A stretch of 37,273 nucleotides of DNA from Methanotrichaceae archaeon. Its GTDB lineage: Archaea; Halobacteriota; Methanosarcinia; Methanotrichales; Methanotrichaceae. The position numbers and the translations under genes were made by a program. The stretch lies in contig JAFGMR010000057.1 in assembly GCA_016927425.1 (NCBI GenBank), positions 1 through 37,273 on the forward strand, in the 5' to 3' direction. Shown piece after piece: positions 23,896 to 31,380 of this stretch. The notes beneath the pieces are model-generated. The model was not told where the DNA came from, made no database searches, and saw nothing but the letters and a program-made list of their open reading frames with translations. How positions within the stretch are numbered: position 1 is the first letter of the stretch; each line of letters begins with the position of its first letter.

Positions 23896-24756
23896 ATGCT
23901 GGCAGAACTGGAAGAGAAGAAGGCCAAGCTTAAGCAGGAGTCTCTTGGGTTCAAGGAGAAGCGCAGCCAACTCAACGCCGAGGCGAGCAAGTGGGCAGCC
24001 AAGAGAAATGAACTCAACAAGGGGACCAAGGAGCTTATAGAGAAGGCCCAGGAACTCAAGCTGCTTCGTGATCAGTACAACAAGAACGTTGCTGAAGAGA
24101 AGCAGAAGAGGGACGAGTATAACGAGAAGACCAACGAGATCTACGCCAAGATCGACGAGATCCGCAAAAAATACAACCTCACCGGGGATCGATCGATAAA
24201 GGATCTGAGGAGAGAGATAGATCATCTCGAGTTCCGGCAACAGACCGAGGTCCTCAGCCCCGACAAGGAGAAGCAACTGGTCGATAAGATCTCATCCCTC
24301 CACTCGGAGTTTAAGGGCCGCAAGGAGCAGCTGGAGAAGAACGATGAGCTGCGCAAGCTGTTGGATGAAGCCCAAGCCCTGCGAGATAAGGCCTCCGAAT
24401 ATCACGAAGAGGTCACAAAGTATGCCGAGCTTGCCCAGGAGTATCACGATAAGATGATCTCCACATTCAAGGAGGCAGATCAAACTCGGGCGGAGGCCGA
24501 TGCGGCACACAAGGAGTTCGTGAAAGCTCAGGAGGCCGCAGACGAGCAGCACAAAGAGTTCATCAGGACGCAGAGGGAGATCCGCGACTTCGACAAGGTC
24601 ATCATCGGTCTTCGAAAGAAGAACCGAGATACACGGGAGGATCGAGCCAAAGAGGTGGCCAAGCGCGAGGCAGAGGAGATAATGGACCACTTCAGGAATG
24701 GAGAGAAGCTGGATACGGCAGACCTCCTCCGGCTGCAGCGAGCAGGCCTCGTCTGA
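23896..24756 (+). CDS. archaeal coiled-coil protein (COG1340-like)
   Basis: 286 residues, almost all heptad-type alpha helix rich in Lys, Glu and Arg, with few prolines (one in VLSPDKEKQL at about 125). Helical stretches 1-95 and 125-245 are separated by DRSIKDLRREIDHLEFRQQTEVLS, a conserved-looking hinge. The C-terminal KVAKREAEEIMDHFRNGEKLDTADLLRLQRAG is characteristic of an uncharacterised archaeal coiled-coil family. There is no signal peptide, so it is cytoplasmic. A structural or SMC-like scaffold role is possible but not supported further. A purine-rich GGAGGACAAAAGGGGG lies ahead of ATG. Confidence 0.75.
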   Translation: MLAELEEKKAKLKQESLGFKEKRSQLNAEASKWAAKRNELNKGTKELIEKAQELKLLRDQYNKNVAEEKQKRDEYNEKTNEIYAKIDEIRKKYNLTGDRSIKDLRREIDHLEFRQQTEVLSPDKEKQLVDKISSLHSEFKGRKEQLEKNDELRKLLDEAQALRDKASEYHEEVTKYAELAQEYHDKMISTFKEADQTRAEADAAHKEFVKAQEAADEQHKEFIRTQREIRDFDKVIIGLRKKNRDTREDRAKEVAKREAEEIMDHFRNGEKLDTADLLRLQRAGLV

Positions 24757-24837
24757 GATCCGGATCCGGGCAGATATATGCCCCCCCATTTCGTATTTTG
24801 GATCGAGATCCATCTACTGGTGATTAGAGCTGTGCCC

Positions 24838-24860
24838 TGGATGGCCCTCTTGGCCATCCA
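24838..24860 (+). terminator. hairpin after the coiled-coil gene
   Basis: TGGATGGCC-CTCTT-GGCCATCCA, a perfect 9-bp stem followed by TTAGCTTCT. It lies 80 bases past the upstream stop and 38 before the next ATG. Confidence 0.5.
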
Positions 24861-24897
24861 TTAGCTTCTAATAAAGGCCCTGCCAAACAAGGATCTC

Positions 24898-25578
24898 ATG
24901 AGGATCACCTGGCACGGCCATTCCTGTTTTGAGCTCATCGAGTCTCTGAACATCCTCGTGGACCCTTACATCGAGAGGAATCCTGTAGCCAAGTGCAGCG
25001 TGGGCGACTTCAACCCCGATCTCATAGCGGTCACACATGCCCACGCCGACCATCTTGGAAACGCCGGCGATATAGCCAGGCGAACAGGCTGTCTGGTCAT
25101 ATCCAACCCCGAGGTAGCAAGGCACCTTGACAAAACGGGGGCTCGAGCTGAGGGAATGAATATCGGAGGTTCCTATTCGGTGAGCGATGTCCAGTTCCAC
25201 ATGACGCCTGCCCTCCACTCATCCGGGATGAACGAGATTGATCCGGGCATCTATGGAGGCGAGGCGGTGGGATTCGTGATAGATGACATAATTCGCATCT
25301 ACCATGCTGGAGATACCGGTCTCTTTTCCGACATGCACTTGATTGGAGAGCTACTTCGCCCCCAGGTCGCCATGTTGCCCATAGGAGGCCGATTCACGAT
25401 GGGCCCAAGGGAAGCAGCGATAGCGACGAGCTGGATTCGGCCTGAGATCGCCATTCCCATGCACTACAACACCTACAAGGCCATCGAGCAAGATCCAGCC
25501 GAATACCAGGAACTGGTGGAGACCCTTTGCGACACCGAGGTGCTTGTGCTGGATGTCGGCGAGAGCATAGAGTACTGA
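24898..25578 (+). CDS. metallo-beta-lactamase-fold hydrolase, UPF0173 family
   Basis: 226 residues. WHGHSCFEL opens the chain, the zinc-ligand motif THAHADHLG lies at about 47-55, and further ligands fall in TPALHSSG, YHAGDTGLFSD and PMHYNTY. This is the short UPF0173 type related to L-ascorbate-6-phosphate lactonase-like UlaG proteins. It is a cytoplasmic metal-dependent hydrolase whose substrate is not known. Confidence 0.9.
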   Translation: MRITWHGHSCFELIESLNILVDPYIERNPVAKCSVGDFNPDLIAVTHAHADHLGNAGDIARRTGCLVISNPEVARHLDKTGARAEGMNIGGSYSVSDVQFHMTPALHSSGMNEIDPGIYGGEAVGFVIDDIIRIYHAGDTGLFSDMHLIGELLRPQVAMLPIGGRFTMGPREAAIATSWIRPEIAIPMHYNTYKAIEQDPAEYQELVETLCDTEVLVLDVGESIEY

Positions 25579-25597
25579 AAGCCCTCTTGCGACCGCA

Positions 25598-25608
25598 ATC
25601 TTTTAAGC
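25598..25608 (+). promoter_or_regulatory. TATA box of cgi121
   Basis: AATCTTTTAAGC lies about 27 bases before ATG 25633, which suggests a leaderless start. Confidence 0.45.
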
Positions 25609-25632
25609 TCCTGGTCCCTGGAAAGCCAAGGG

Positions 25633-26127
25633 ATGAAGCGGATTCGCCTTTACTGGGGACGACCGATCGTGAGGGGAAAGGCGGAGTTCATCTCTGCGAT
25701 CAAGGACCTCTCGAATAGCGAGGGGTGCACCATCCAAGCATTGGACGCAGATATGGTGGCAAGCGAAAGACATGCCTACTTCGCCGCGGAGAAGGCGGAG
25801 AAGGCCTTCCATGATGGAAGGAACGTGGCAAAAGACCTTGGAATGGAGATCCTCCGCTATGCCTCAGGGGAGCGACAGATCGGCAAGGCCCTATGGATGG
25901 GCGTATCCGATGAGACTGTGAGGGTCGCCATCATCACTGTGAGCTCGAAGGAGAAGGGGCCGAACCTTGAGGGCCTGATAGAGGAAGATGCGATTGGTCC
26001 AAGGCCGCGGATGGACCTGATCAGGGAAGCCTTCAAGATATCAGAAGAGGAGATATCCGCGGTGGGCGAGGCCAAAATACCGGATCTAGTGCTGGAGAGG
26101 GTGGCTCTGGTCGAAGCATATCGCTGA
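25633..26127 (+). CDS. cgi121: KEOPS complex subunit Cgi121
   Basis: 164 residues matching the Cgi121/TPRKB family: an N-terminal LYWGRPIVRG strand, then ALDADMVASERHAYFAAEKAEKAF and LGMEILRYASGERQIGKALWMGV. The latter, with QI preceding the small helix, is the Bud32-binding and tRNA-binding region. KEOPS installs t6A on ANN-decoding tRNAs; Cgi121 recruits tRNA and stimulates Bud32. The other subunits are not in the window. The downstream gene begins 9 bases later. Confidence 0.9.
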   Translation: MKRIRLYWGRPIVRGKAEFISAIKDLSNSEGCTIQALDADMVASERHAYFAAEKAEKAFHDGRNVAKDLGMEILRYASGERQIGKALWMGVSDETVRVAIITVSSKEKGPNLEGLIEEDAIGPRPRMDLIREAFKISEEEISAVGEAKIPDLVLERVALVEAYR

Positions 26128-26136
26128 GAGGATTGC

Positions 26137-26733
26137 ATGAACGAGGAGTTCTATACGAAGAAGCGTTGGTTGAACTGGATCAACAAAGTCAAGGAGAGCA
26201 ACTTTAAACTGCCCGATATCGAGGAAGGGGATGTGGGAGCTGTATTCGTCTACATAATGGACGATGTGGTGCTCGCTTGCCTCAAGGTCCTCGCGAGATA
26301 TAATAGGGGCATAATTGCGGCGGACGAGGCGACCTCCACCATCGACGATATCAGAGATATCGTGTTCGAGGACCACGACTCGCTTGGAGAGGATGCCGAC
26401 ATGATGCTGGATTCTCTGAAGACATCCCTTGCCGCGGTATTTCACTCCTGCCAGAGGAGCATCGACGGCGACTTCGATAAGGAGACCCCTATCGGAGATC
26501 TTTTGAGAGAAGCCCTGGATGCCGAGGCCGAAGAGGAGTTCGACCGAGCCCTCGATATAGTCAGCGTGGTCGGCGCGAGGGTGATCGGCGGCGAGGCCAT
26601 GCTCGATCTCAGCGATATCCCTTACTGCATGGTGGCCGAGCTTCTCGACGGAGTCGATGCGATCTCCGCCGCGATGATAGGCGACGACTCATATAAGGAA
26701 GACGACGGCGACGATGGCGATGAGGAGGCCTGA
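26137..26733 (+). CDS. DUF2150-like archaeal protein
   Basis: 198 residues, strongly acidic, with a C-terminal run of Asp, Gly and Glu. YTKKRWLNWINKVKES, AVFVYIMDDVVLACLKVLARY and EDADMMLDSLKTSLAAVFHSC match my memory of the DUF2150 family of methanogens and haloarchaea. No catalytic motif is visible, so a structural or adaptor role is likely. It follows cgi121 by nine bases, so it is probably in the same transcript, and its stop lies one base from the converging map gene, leaving no room for a terminator. Confidence 0.65.
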   Translation: MNEEFYTKKRWLNWINKVKESNFKLPDIEEGDVGAVFVYIMDDVVLACLKVLARYNRGIIAADEATSTIDDIRDIVFEDHDSLGEDADMMLDSLKTSLAAVFHSCQRSIDGDFDKETPIGDLLREALDAEAEEEFDRALDIVSVVGARVIGGEAMLDLSDIPYCMVAELLDGVDAISAAMIGDDSYKEDDGDDGDEEA

Positions 26734-26734
26734 C

Positions 26735-27610
26735 TCAGCGGGTGATCACCTCAAAGCCCCCCTCCATCACGACCAAGGTATGCTCGGCCTGGGATACGAG
26801 GGCGCCTTCCGCCTCCCAGAGGATTGGATATCCATGTATCACGCCGCTTCTGAGCAGCTGGTTTAAGGCGTAATCGACCCTCTCCACGGTAAGCCATCGG
26901 CGGGCGAAGGGCAGTGTGCTGTACTTATCCTGAATCTCCTTCATCAACTTACGAGGGATTGCCGCCCTTATGGGACGGCGAACAGAAAATCCAAATATCT
27001 CGGTCGTCGGCCCCTCGGTTATCCTCCCTGCGCCGTCCGTTGCGAATGGCTCTATCGCGATTACGTCACCAACTCCAAGCTCCACCCCCTTATCCACGGC
27101 GACGTTATGGATGCTGGGGTTGGCATGAGCCAGGTACCTCTCCAATCCGTGGCCTGTAAGGTTGGCAACCGGCCTGTAGCCGTATCCGGTGATGACCTCC
27201 TCGATCGCCCTGCCGAGATCTGCGGTGTTTGCCCCTGGCGCGACGAGCTCGATTGCTGCATCCAAGGCGGCCTTGGAGGCCTCAACCAATCGATCGTGGC
27301 CGCTCAGGTCGACCGTTATCGCCGAGTCTGCGATATACCCGTCCATATGCACCCCGACGTCGATCTTGATCATCTGCTCGGAAAAGCAGCTCTCGTCTCC
27401 CGGGGAGGGCGTGTAGTGGGCAGCGATCCTGTCTAGTGAGATGTTACAGGGAAAGGCAGGCTTGCCCCCCAATCGATAGATCGAGGCCTCCACCGCCTCG
27501 GCCACCTCGAGAAGTGAGACTCCCACATCCACAATGGACCGCGCCTCCTCAAGGACCTGGGCCAGTATTCGTCCTGCTTGCCTATAATTCTCCAGAACAG
27601 CTTCATCCAT
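26735..27610 (-). CDS. map: methionine aminopeptidase, type II
   Basis: 291 residues of the pita-bread fold. The metal ligands are visible in KIDVGVHMDGYIADSAITVDL (two Asp), TGHGLERY (His), IEPFA (Glu) and AEHTLVV (Glu). The helical insertion after NPSIHNVAVDKG marks type II, the archaeal/eukaryal form. It removes initiator methionine from nascent proteins. It lies downstream of pepQ, separated by 53 bases containing a 13-bp tandem duplication. Confidence 0.95.
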   Translation of the reverse strand: MDEAVLENYRQAGRILAQVLEEARSIVDVGVSLLEVAEAVEASIYRLGGKPAFPCNISLDRIAAHYTPSPGDESCFSEQMIKIDVGVHMDGYIADSAITVDLSGHDRLVEASKAALDAAIELVAPGANTADLGRAIEEVITGYGYRPVANLTGHGLERYLAHANPSIHNVAVDKGVELGVGDVIAIEPFATDGAGRITEGPTTEIFGFSVRRPIRAAIPRKLMKEIQDKYSTLPFARRWLTVERVDYALNQLLRSGVIHGYPILWEAEGALVSQAEHTLVVMEGGFEVITR

Positions 27611-27648
27611 CGAACCGGAACCTCCTATGAACTAGTTACCTTCGGCGT

Positions 27649-27674
27649 TATCAGACGGCAATATCAGACGGCAA
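27649..27674. repeat. 13-bp perfect tandem duplication at the pepQ stop
   Basis: TATCAGACGGCAA occurs twice in direct succession. One copy spans the pepQ stop codon (27664-27666), so the last codons LAV-stop are duplicated just downstream. Confidence 0.75.
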
Positions 27675-28803
27675 GCCTCCGCTCGTAGACTGTGAGGTCT
27701 CGACATCCGCCATCCTCGACGACCACCAGATCTTCGAGCCTGATGCCGCCAACCGAAGGATAGTAGAGGCCGGGCTCGACCGTCACAACGTTTCCGGCGA
27801 GGAGCATATCCCCTGCCTCGGAGATGGAGGGCATCTCGTGGACCTCAAGGCCGACGCCGTGGCCGGTGGAGTGGATATAGCCCACTTTCTCCCTCTCGGG
27901 ATATCCCATATCTCGAAAAGACTGGCAAACGATCTCATGGACCTCGCTGCCGTCGATTCCGGACCGCAAAGCCCCAAGTCCCGCCGCCTGGGCCAGGAGA
28001 ACTGCCTCGTACATCTCCTCTACCTCCAAGGAAGCCTCGCCCTTTAGCATCGTCCGCGTCATATCGGCATAGTATCGCGTCTTGCCGGATCGTGGAAAGA
28101 TATCGATCACTATGGGCGAGTTGGCAGGCAATGGTCCGCTCCCTTGAGCGTGGGGATCGGCGGCCTTTTGCCCTCCGGCAACGATCGTGCCATCTGCCTG
28201 GAAGCCTCGCGAAAGAAGGGAGACCTCAATTGCCCCCCTAACCCTCTCGGAGGTCAGGGGGCCCCTGTCATCCACGAGGATCTCGCCGCAAGGCATTGAT
28301 CGCGCAATTAGCATCTCCGCGGCCCTCATGGCGTCCTCGCACGCCCTTTGGGCTTCAGTTATCGCCTCTATCTCCCCTGGTGACTTGATCGACCTCATCT
28401 CCCGAATTGGGCTCTTCACGATGGAGACCTCGAACCTCTCCTCCAGGACGCGACAGATGCCCACGGGAAAGCCCTCAGGAACGGCCAGAATGGACATGCC
28501 TTGATCCTTCAAAAACTCCGTCAGAACCTCCCCATACGCCCTCCTGGGGTCGGATTTCAGACGCTCCATGATGCCGTATTCCGACGTGCTGAAGGCGGCG
28601 GAGGCAGTGGACTCTTTCCTCGCCCTCGATAGCTCCATCGACGAGACGAGGATGGACACACTCTCGCAAGCGAGGAGCGCAAAACGGTCGTGGGACAAGA
28701 ATCTAGATAGGTAGTAGATATCAGGATGGCAGACGCTGTCTCCAACGAGGAGCAGGCCGTCGAGCTCCCTCTCCTTTAGGAAGCTCATTAAGGATGTTGA
28801 CAT
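27664..28803 (-). CDS. pepQ: Xaa-Pro dipeptidase/aminopeptidase family (M24)
   Basis: 379 residues with an N-terminal creatinase-like domain and a C-terminal pita-bread domain. Metal ligands lie in VIDIFPRSGKTRYYADMTRT (two Asp), STGHGVGLEVHE (His), VEPGLYYP (Glu) and IRLEDLV (Glu). It should hydrolyse peptides with proline at position 2 in the cytoplasm. The gene starts 7 bases after the GGGP synthase stop, so they are co-transcribed. Confidence 0.93.
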   Translation of the reverse strand: MSTSLMSFLKERELDGLLLVGDSVCHPDIYYLSRFLSHDRFALLACESVSILVSSMELSRARKESTASAAFSTSEYGIMERLKSDPRRAYGEVLTEFLKDQGMSILAVPEGFPVGICRVLEERFEVSIVKSPIREMRSIKSPGEIEAITEAQRACEDAMRAAEMLIARSMPCGEILVDDRGPLTSERVRGAIEVSLLSRGFQADGTIVAGGQKAADPHAQGSGPLPANSPIVIDIFPRSGKTRYYADMTRTMLKGEASLEVEEMYEAVLLAQAAGLGALRSGIDGSEVHEIVCQSFRDMGYPEREKVGYIHSTGHGVGLEVHEMPSISEAGDMLLAGNVVTVEPGLYYPSVGGIRLEDLVVVEDGGCRDLTVYERRLAV

Positions 28804-28810
28804 GGGCGCC

Positions 28811-29593
28811 TTACTTGATGCCCTTGATCGCCCCGGAGAGCTCCCTTACAAAGGCGGTAACGTCAGAACAGCGCTCGACCGCGGTTCCGGTGACTATTAT
28901 GTCCGCCCCGGCCCGGGCAAGATCTGCTGCCCTATTGCCAGCGCTGATCCCGCCCCCGACCACGACCATGACGTCGCCCATGGCACCCTTGACCGCGCGG
29001 ACCATCTCCGTCGGGACAGGCTCAATCGCCCCCGACCCCGCCTCCAGGTAGACGAGCCTCATTCCCATGTACTTGCCTGCGAGAGCATATGCCACCGCAA
29101 GCTCAGGCTTTCCCCGGGGGATCATCTTAGCATCGCCCACCCAGCCGACCGTTCCCCCAGGCTCTACTACGATATAGGCCATGGGGATGGGCTCGAGGCC
29201 GTACCTGTGGACCAAAGGGGCTCCAAGCGCTTGGTTCTCGATCAGGTAGCTGGAGGAGCGCGAGTTGAGAAGGCTCATGAAGAATACCGCATCCGCACCG
29301 GGACAGAGCCCGGCTGTGCCGCTTGGAAACAGGACCACGGGGAGGTCGACTTCCTCCTTGATGGCATGAACTGTCTTCTCCAAGCAGGATCCGCTCGCCC
29401 CGATCGATCCCCCGACCATGATGCCATCTGTCCCACCCTCGAGAGCCGCATGTGCCATCGCCGCCGCCTCTCGGGGCTCTTGCGAGTCAGGATCGATCAA
29501 TGTAAGATGAGCGGAACCTGTTACCTCCACCGCTCTCTTGATGCGCTCCTCCGTTCGGCCGATTCTTGCGATCATGGGAATAATCGTGGACAA
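28811..29593 (-). CDS. geranylgeranylglyceryl phosphate synthase
   Basis: 254-260 residues. HLTLIDPDSQEP, GIMVGGSIGASG, LPVVLFPSGTAGLCPGADAVFFMS, AYIVVEPGG, VYLEAGSGA and VVVGGGISAGNRAADLARAGADIIVTG trace a TIM barrel with a phosphate-binding C-terminus. The enzyme makes the first ether bond of archaeal membrane lipids from GGPP and sn-glycerol 1-phosphate. Start is unsettled: TTG 29593 lies in the T-run of the rpl40e terminator, so ATG 29575 (MIARIGRTEE) is more likely. Confidence 0.93.
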   Translation of the reverse strand: MSTIIPMIARIGRTEERIKRAVEVTGSAHLTLIDPDSQEPREAAAMAHAALEGGTDGIMVGGSIGASGSCLEKTVHAIKEEVDLPVVLFPSGTAGLCPGADAVFFMSLLNSRSSSYLIENQALGAPLVHRYGLEPIPMAYIVVEPGGTVGWVGDAKMIPRGKPELAVAYALAGKYMGMRLVYLEAGSGAIEPVPTEMVRAVKGAMGDVMVVVGGGISAGNRAADLARAGADIIVTGTAVERCSDVTAFVRELSGAIKGIK

Positions 29594-29613
29594 AAGCCCC
29601 GTTGAGGGGGGCT
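29592..29613 (-). terminator. rpl40e terminator
   Basis: On the minus strand AGCCCC pairs with GGGGCT across a seven-base loop and is followed by TTTT. It lies directly after the rpl40e stop. Confidence 0.65.
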
Positions 29614-29621
29614 ATTCTAGT

Positions 29622-29768
29622 CTATCCTCTGCTCTCCTTGGACTTCATCCTCAGCCCCTCGTAGCCGCACTTGCGACAGCGAGTGGACTTAACTGGGTTG
29701 CGTGCATTGCATCGCATACAGATCTTCATGTTTAATATGCGATTTTCAGCCTCGGGAAACCTGGCCAT
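29622..29768 (-). CDS. rpl40e: large-subunit ribosomal protein L40e
   Basis: 48 residues, [35 protein letters not shown], then KSKESRG. The two CxxC pairs bind zinc, and the length and sequence are typical of archaeal L40e (eL40). It is encoded on the minus strand. GGAGAGGAAA lies a few bases before ATG 29768. It lies between the tRNA-Ser gene and GGGP synthase on the same strand. Confidence 0.95.
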   Translation of the reverse strand: MARFPEAENRILNMKICMRCNARNPVKSTRCRKCGYEGLRMKSKESRG

Positions 29769-29861
29769 AATATTTTCCTCTCCTAACCCCCGCCCTCGAG
29801 ATTGCCGGAATCCTTTGATATCGGCTTGCCGGCAGCGGAGGTGATGGCGCCGGGGTTGGGA

Positions 29862-29893
29862 TTTTCATGGAGGAACTATGGCGTTGCCCCCAA
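29862..29893 (-). other. tRNA-Ser intron 2, T-loop (position 59/60)
   Basis: 32 nt. UUCA (29899-29896) pairs with UGAA (29867-29864), giving a 4-bp central helix. 3-base bulges AAU flank it on each strand, with T-stem UUGGG/CCCAA outside and UGGGGG/CCUCCA (29892-29887 with 29873-29868) inside. This is a complete bulge-helix-bulge. Cutting after the second bulge base yields TTCAAA+T, the expected T-loop. Confidence 0.85.
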
Positions 29894-29943
29894 TTTGAAC
29901 CCAAGCGTCCCAGAAGGGACAACAGGTCTCGAGCCTGCCGCGT

Positions 29944-29976
29944 ATGAACTCTCAATCGCCCGCTGGCGAGGAAGAA
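29944..29976 (-). other. tRNA-Ser intron 1, D-loop
   Basis: 33 nt by the best fold. GGAC (29982-29979) pairs with GUUC (29949-29946) between bulges AAU and AUA. The inner stem is UCUU/GAGA plus UCGCC/GGCGA with an AGCG loop. The outer exon helix is missing, so the bulge-helix-bulge is of the relaxed type and boundaries are less certain than for intron 2. Confidence 0.65.
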
Positions 29977-30019
29977 TTGTCCGCTCTGCCACCCCGGCCC
30001 GAGGTTCCCTCATGCATCA

Positions 30020-30032
30020 CCTGATTTAAAAC
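30020..30032. promoter_or_regulatory. TATA region between tRNA-Ser and malic enzyme
   Basis: TGATTTAAAACTG reads as TTTTAAATC about 28 bases ahead of tRNA-Ser G1 on the minus strand. Rightward, the same element or GGTTTATC at 30049 could serve malic enzyme. Confidence 0.45.
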
Positions 30033-30081
30033 TGTTTCTGCTGGGCAAGGTTTATCTGGGCTCGAATCGTCGACCTCGTCG

Positions 30082-31308
30082 ATGTCTCTTCCAGAGGATG
30101 CACTCGAGTTTCATCGGGCGGCAAGGGGCAAGATCGCCATCCATAGCAAGGTACCTTGCAGCACCCAGAGGGATCTCGCCCTCGCCTATACGCCAGGGGT
30201 GGCCGAGCCCTGCCGCAAGATCGAGAGGGAGCCGGATCTCGTTTATCAGTATACCTCCAAGGGCAATATGGTGGCCGTGATCACAGACGGAACGGCGGTG
30301 CTCGGCCTAGGCGATATCGGACCCCTCGCAGCAATTCCCGTCATGGAGGGAAAGGCCATCCTCTTCAAGGAGTTCGCAGGAATCGACGCATTCCCGATCT
30401 CGATCGACTCGCGCGACCCAGAGGAGATCGAAGAGACGGTAACGAGGATTGCGCCTTCCTTTGGCGGGATCAACCTGGAGGATATCAGCGCACCTCGTTG
30501 CTTTCAGATCGAGGAGAAGCTCAAGCGGACGCTGGATATCCCCGTCTTTCACGACGATCAGCACGGAACCGCAGTCGTCACTCTAGCTGCACTCATCAAC
30601 GCCCTCGACCTCGTGGGAAAAGACTGGAGCGAGATCAAGGTGGCCGTATCAGGCGCTGGGGCTGCGGGCGTGGCCGTAAGCAAGTTCCTGATGAGCTTCG
30701 GGACGAAGGACGTGAGGCTGTGCGATCGCCGCGGCATACTGAGCCGGAATAGGGATCTCGAAGGGATCAAGGCCGAGATGGCGAAGATCACAAATCCCGC
30801 CGGGATCACTGGAACCCTCGCCGATGCGATGGAGGGAGCCGATGTCTTCATCGGAGTCTCCGCACCCGGAATCGTGACCGAGGAGATGGTGGGATCGATG
30901 GCGAAAGGTCCGATCGTGATGGCGATGGCAAATCCTGTGCCGGAGATCATGCCCGAGCTTGCGCTTCGCGCCGGCGCCCGCGTCATTACCACAGGCCGGT
31001 CCGACTTTCCAAACCAGGTGAACAACGTCCTCGGCTTCCCTGGGATTTTCCGAGGCGCCCTCGACGTCCGGGCCTCGGATATCAACGAGGAGATGAAGGT
31101 TGCTGCAGCCAGGGCGATCGCCTCCCTCGTCGACCCGGTGACGCCTGATTACATCATACCCTCCCCCTTCGACCGCCGCGTGGTCCCGGCTGTCGCAGAG
31201 GCGGTGGCAGAGGCAGCCATTCGCTCAGGTGTTGCCCGCGTCAAGGCGGATCCGGCCGAGGTAGGCCGCAGGGCGAAGGAGCTGGTTGGGGGGTCCAACA
31301 GCCCCTGA
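30082..31308 (+). CDS. malic enzyme (NAD-type)
   Basis: 408 residues. Tyr in AYTPGVAEPC and Lys in SKGNMVAVITDGTAVLG begin the catalytic site. Metal ligands and lysine follow in FPISIDSRDPEEIEETV, NLEDISAPRCF and FHDDQHGTAVVTLAALINAL. GAGAAGVAVSKFL is the dinucleotide-binding loop and ANPVPEI closes the pocket. It is the short form lacking a phosphotransacetylase-like domain. It decarboxylates malate to pyruvate, linking C4 acids and pyruvate. Cofactor (NAD or NADP) is not certain. ATG 30082 lies about 25-50 bases after TATA-like elements. Confidence 0.94.
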   Translation: MSLPEDALEFHRAARGKIAIHSKVPCSTQRDLALAYTPGVAEPCRKIEREPDLVYQYTSKGNMVAVITDGTAVLGLGDIGPLAAIPVMEGKAILFKEFAGIDAFPISIDSRDPEEIEETVTRIAPSFGGINLEDISAPRCFQIEEKLKRTLDIPVFHDDQHGTAVVTLAALINALDLVGKDWSEIKVAVSGAGAAGVAVSKFLMSFGTKDVRLCDRRGILSRNRDLEGIKAEMAKITNPAGITGTLADAMEGADVFIGVSAPGIVTEEMVGSMAKGPIVMAMANPVPEIMPELALRAGARVITTGRSDFPNQVNNVLGFPGIFRGALDVRASDINEEMKVAAARAIASLVDPVTPDYIIPSPFDRRVVPAVAEAVAEAAIRSGVARVKADPAEVGRRAKELVGGSNSP

Positions 31309-31380
31309 CATTTCCCGAAGGGCCACATACCCCTAATTGCGATCTCCATATCGGGGACACCAATCCAACCGATGTGCGAC

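Larger units (their letters stand above)
29845..29998 (-). tRNA. tRNA-Ser (anticodon CGA), split by two introns
   Basis: Acceptor GCCGGGG (29998-29992) pairs with CCCCGGC (29855-29849); discriminator G and CCA are encoded (29848-29845). The anticodon arm is GCAGG-CTCGAGA-CCTGT (29938-29922), anticodon CGA for serine. The long variable arm GTCCC-TTCT-GGGAC marks class II. The T-stem TTGGG (29904-29900)/CCCAA (29860-29856) is split by an intron inside TTCAAA|T, and the D-loop holds another. Removing 32 and 33 bases leaves 86 nt with normal T-loop and GG in the D-loop. The D-stem then has two of three pairs (A12-C23 mismatch). A TATA box (TTTTAAAT) lies about 28 bases upstream. Confidence 0.9.

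Noticed and set aside
23741-24040. 99-codon frame starting MAKRSFWKS ahead of the coiled-coil gene
   Set aside because: Overlaps the true coiled-coil frame in another phase and loses sense within it.
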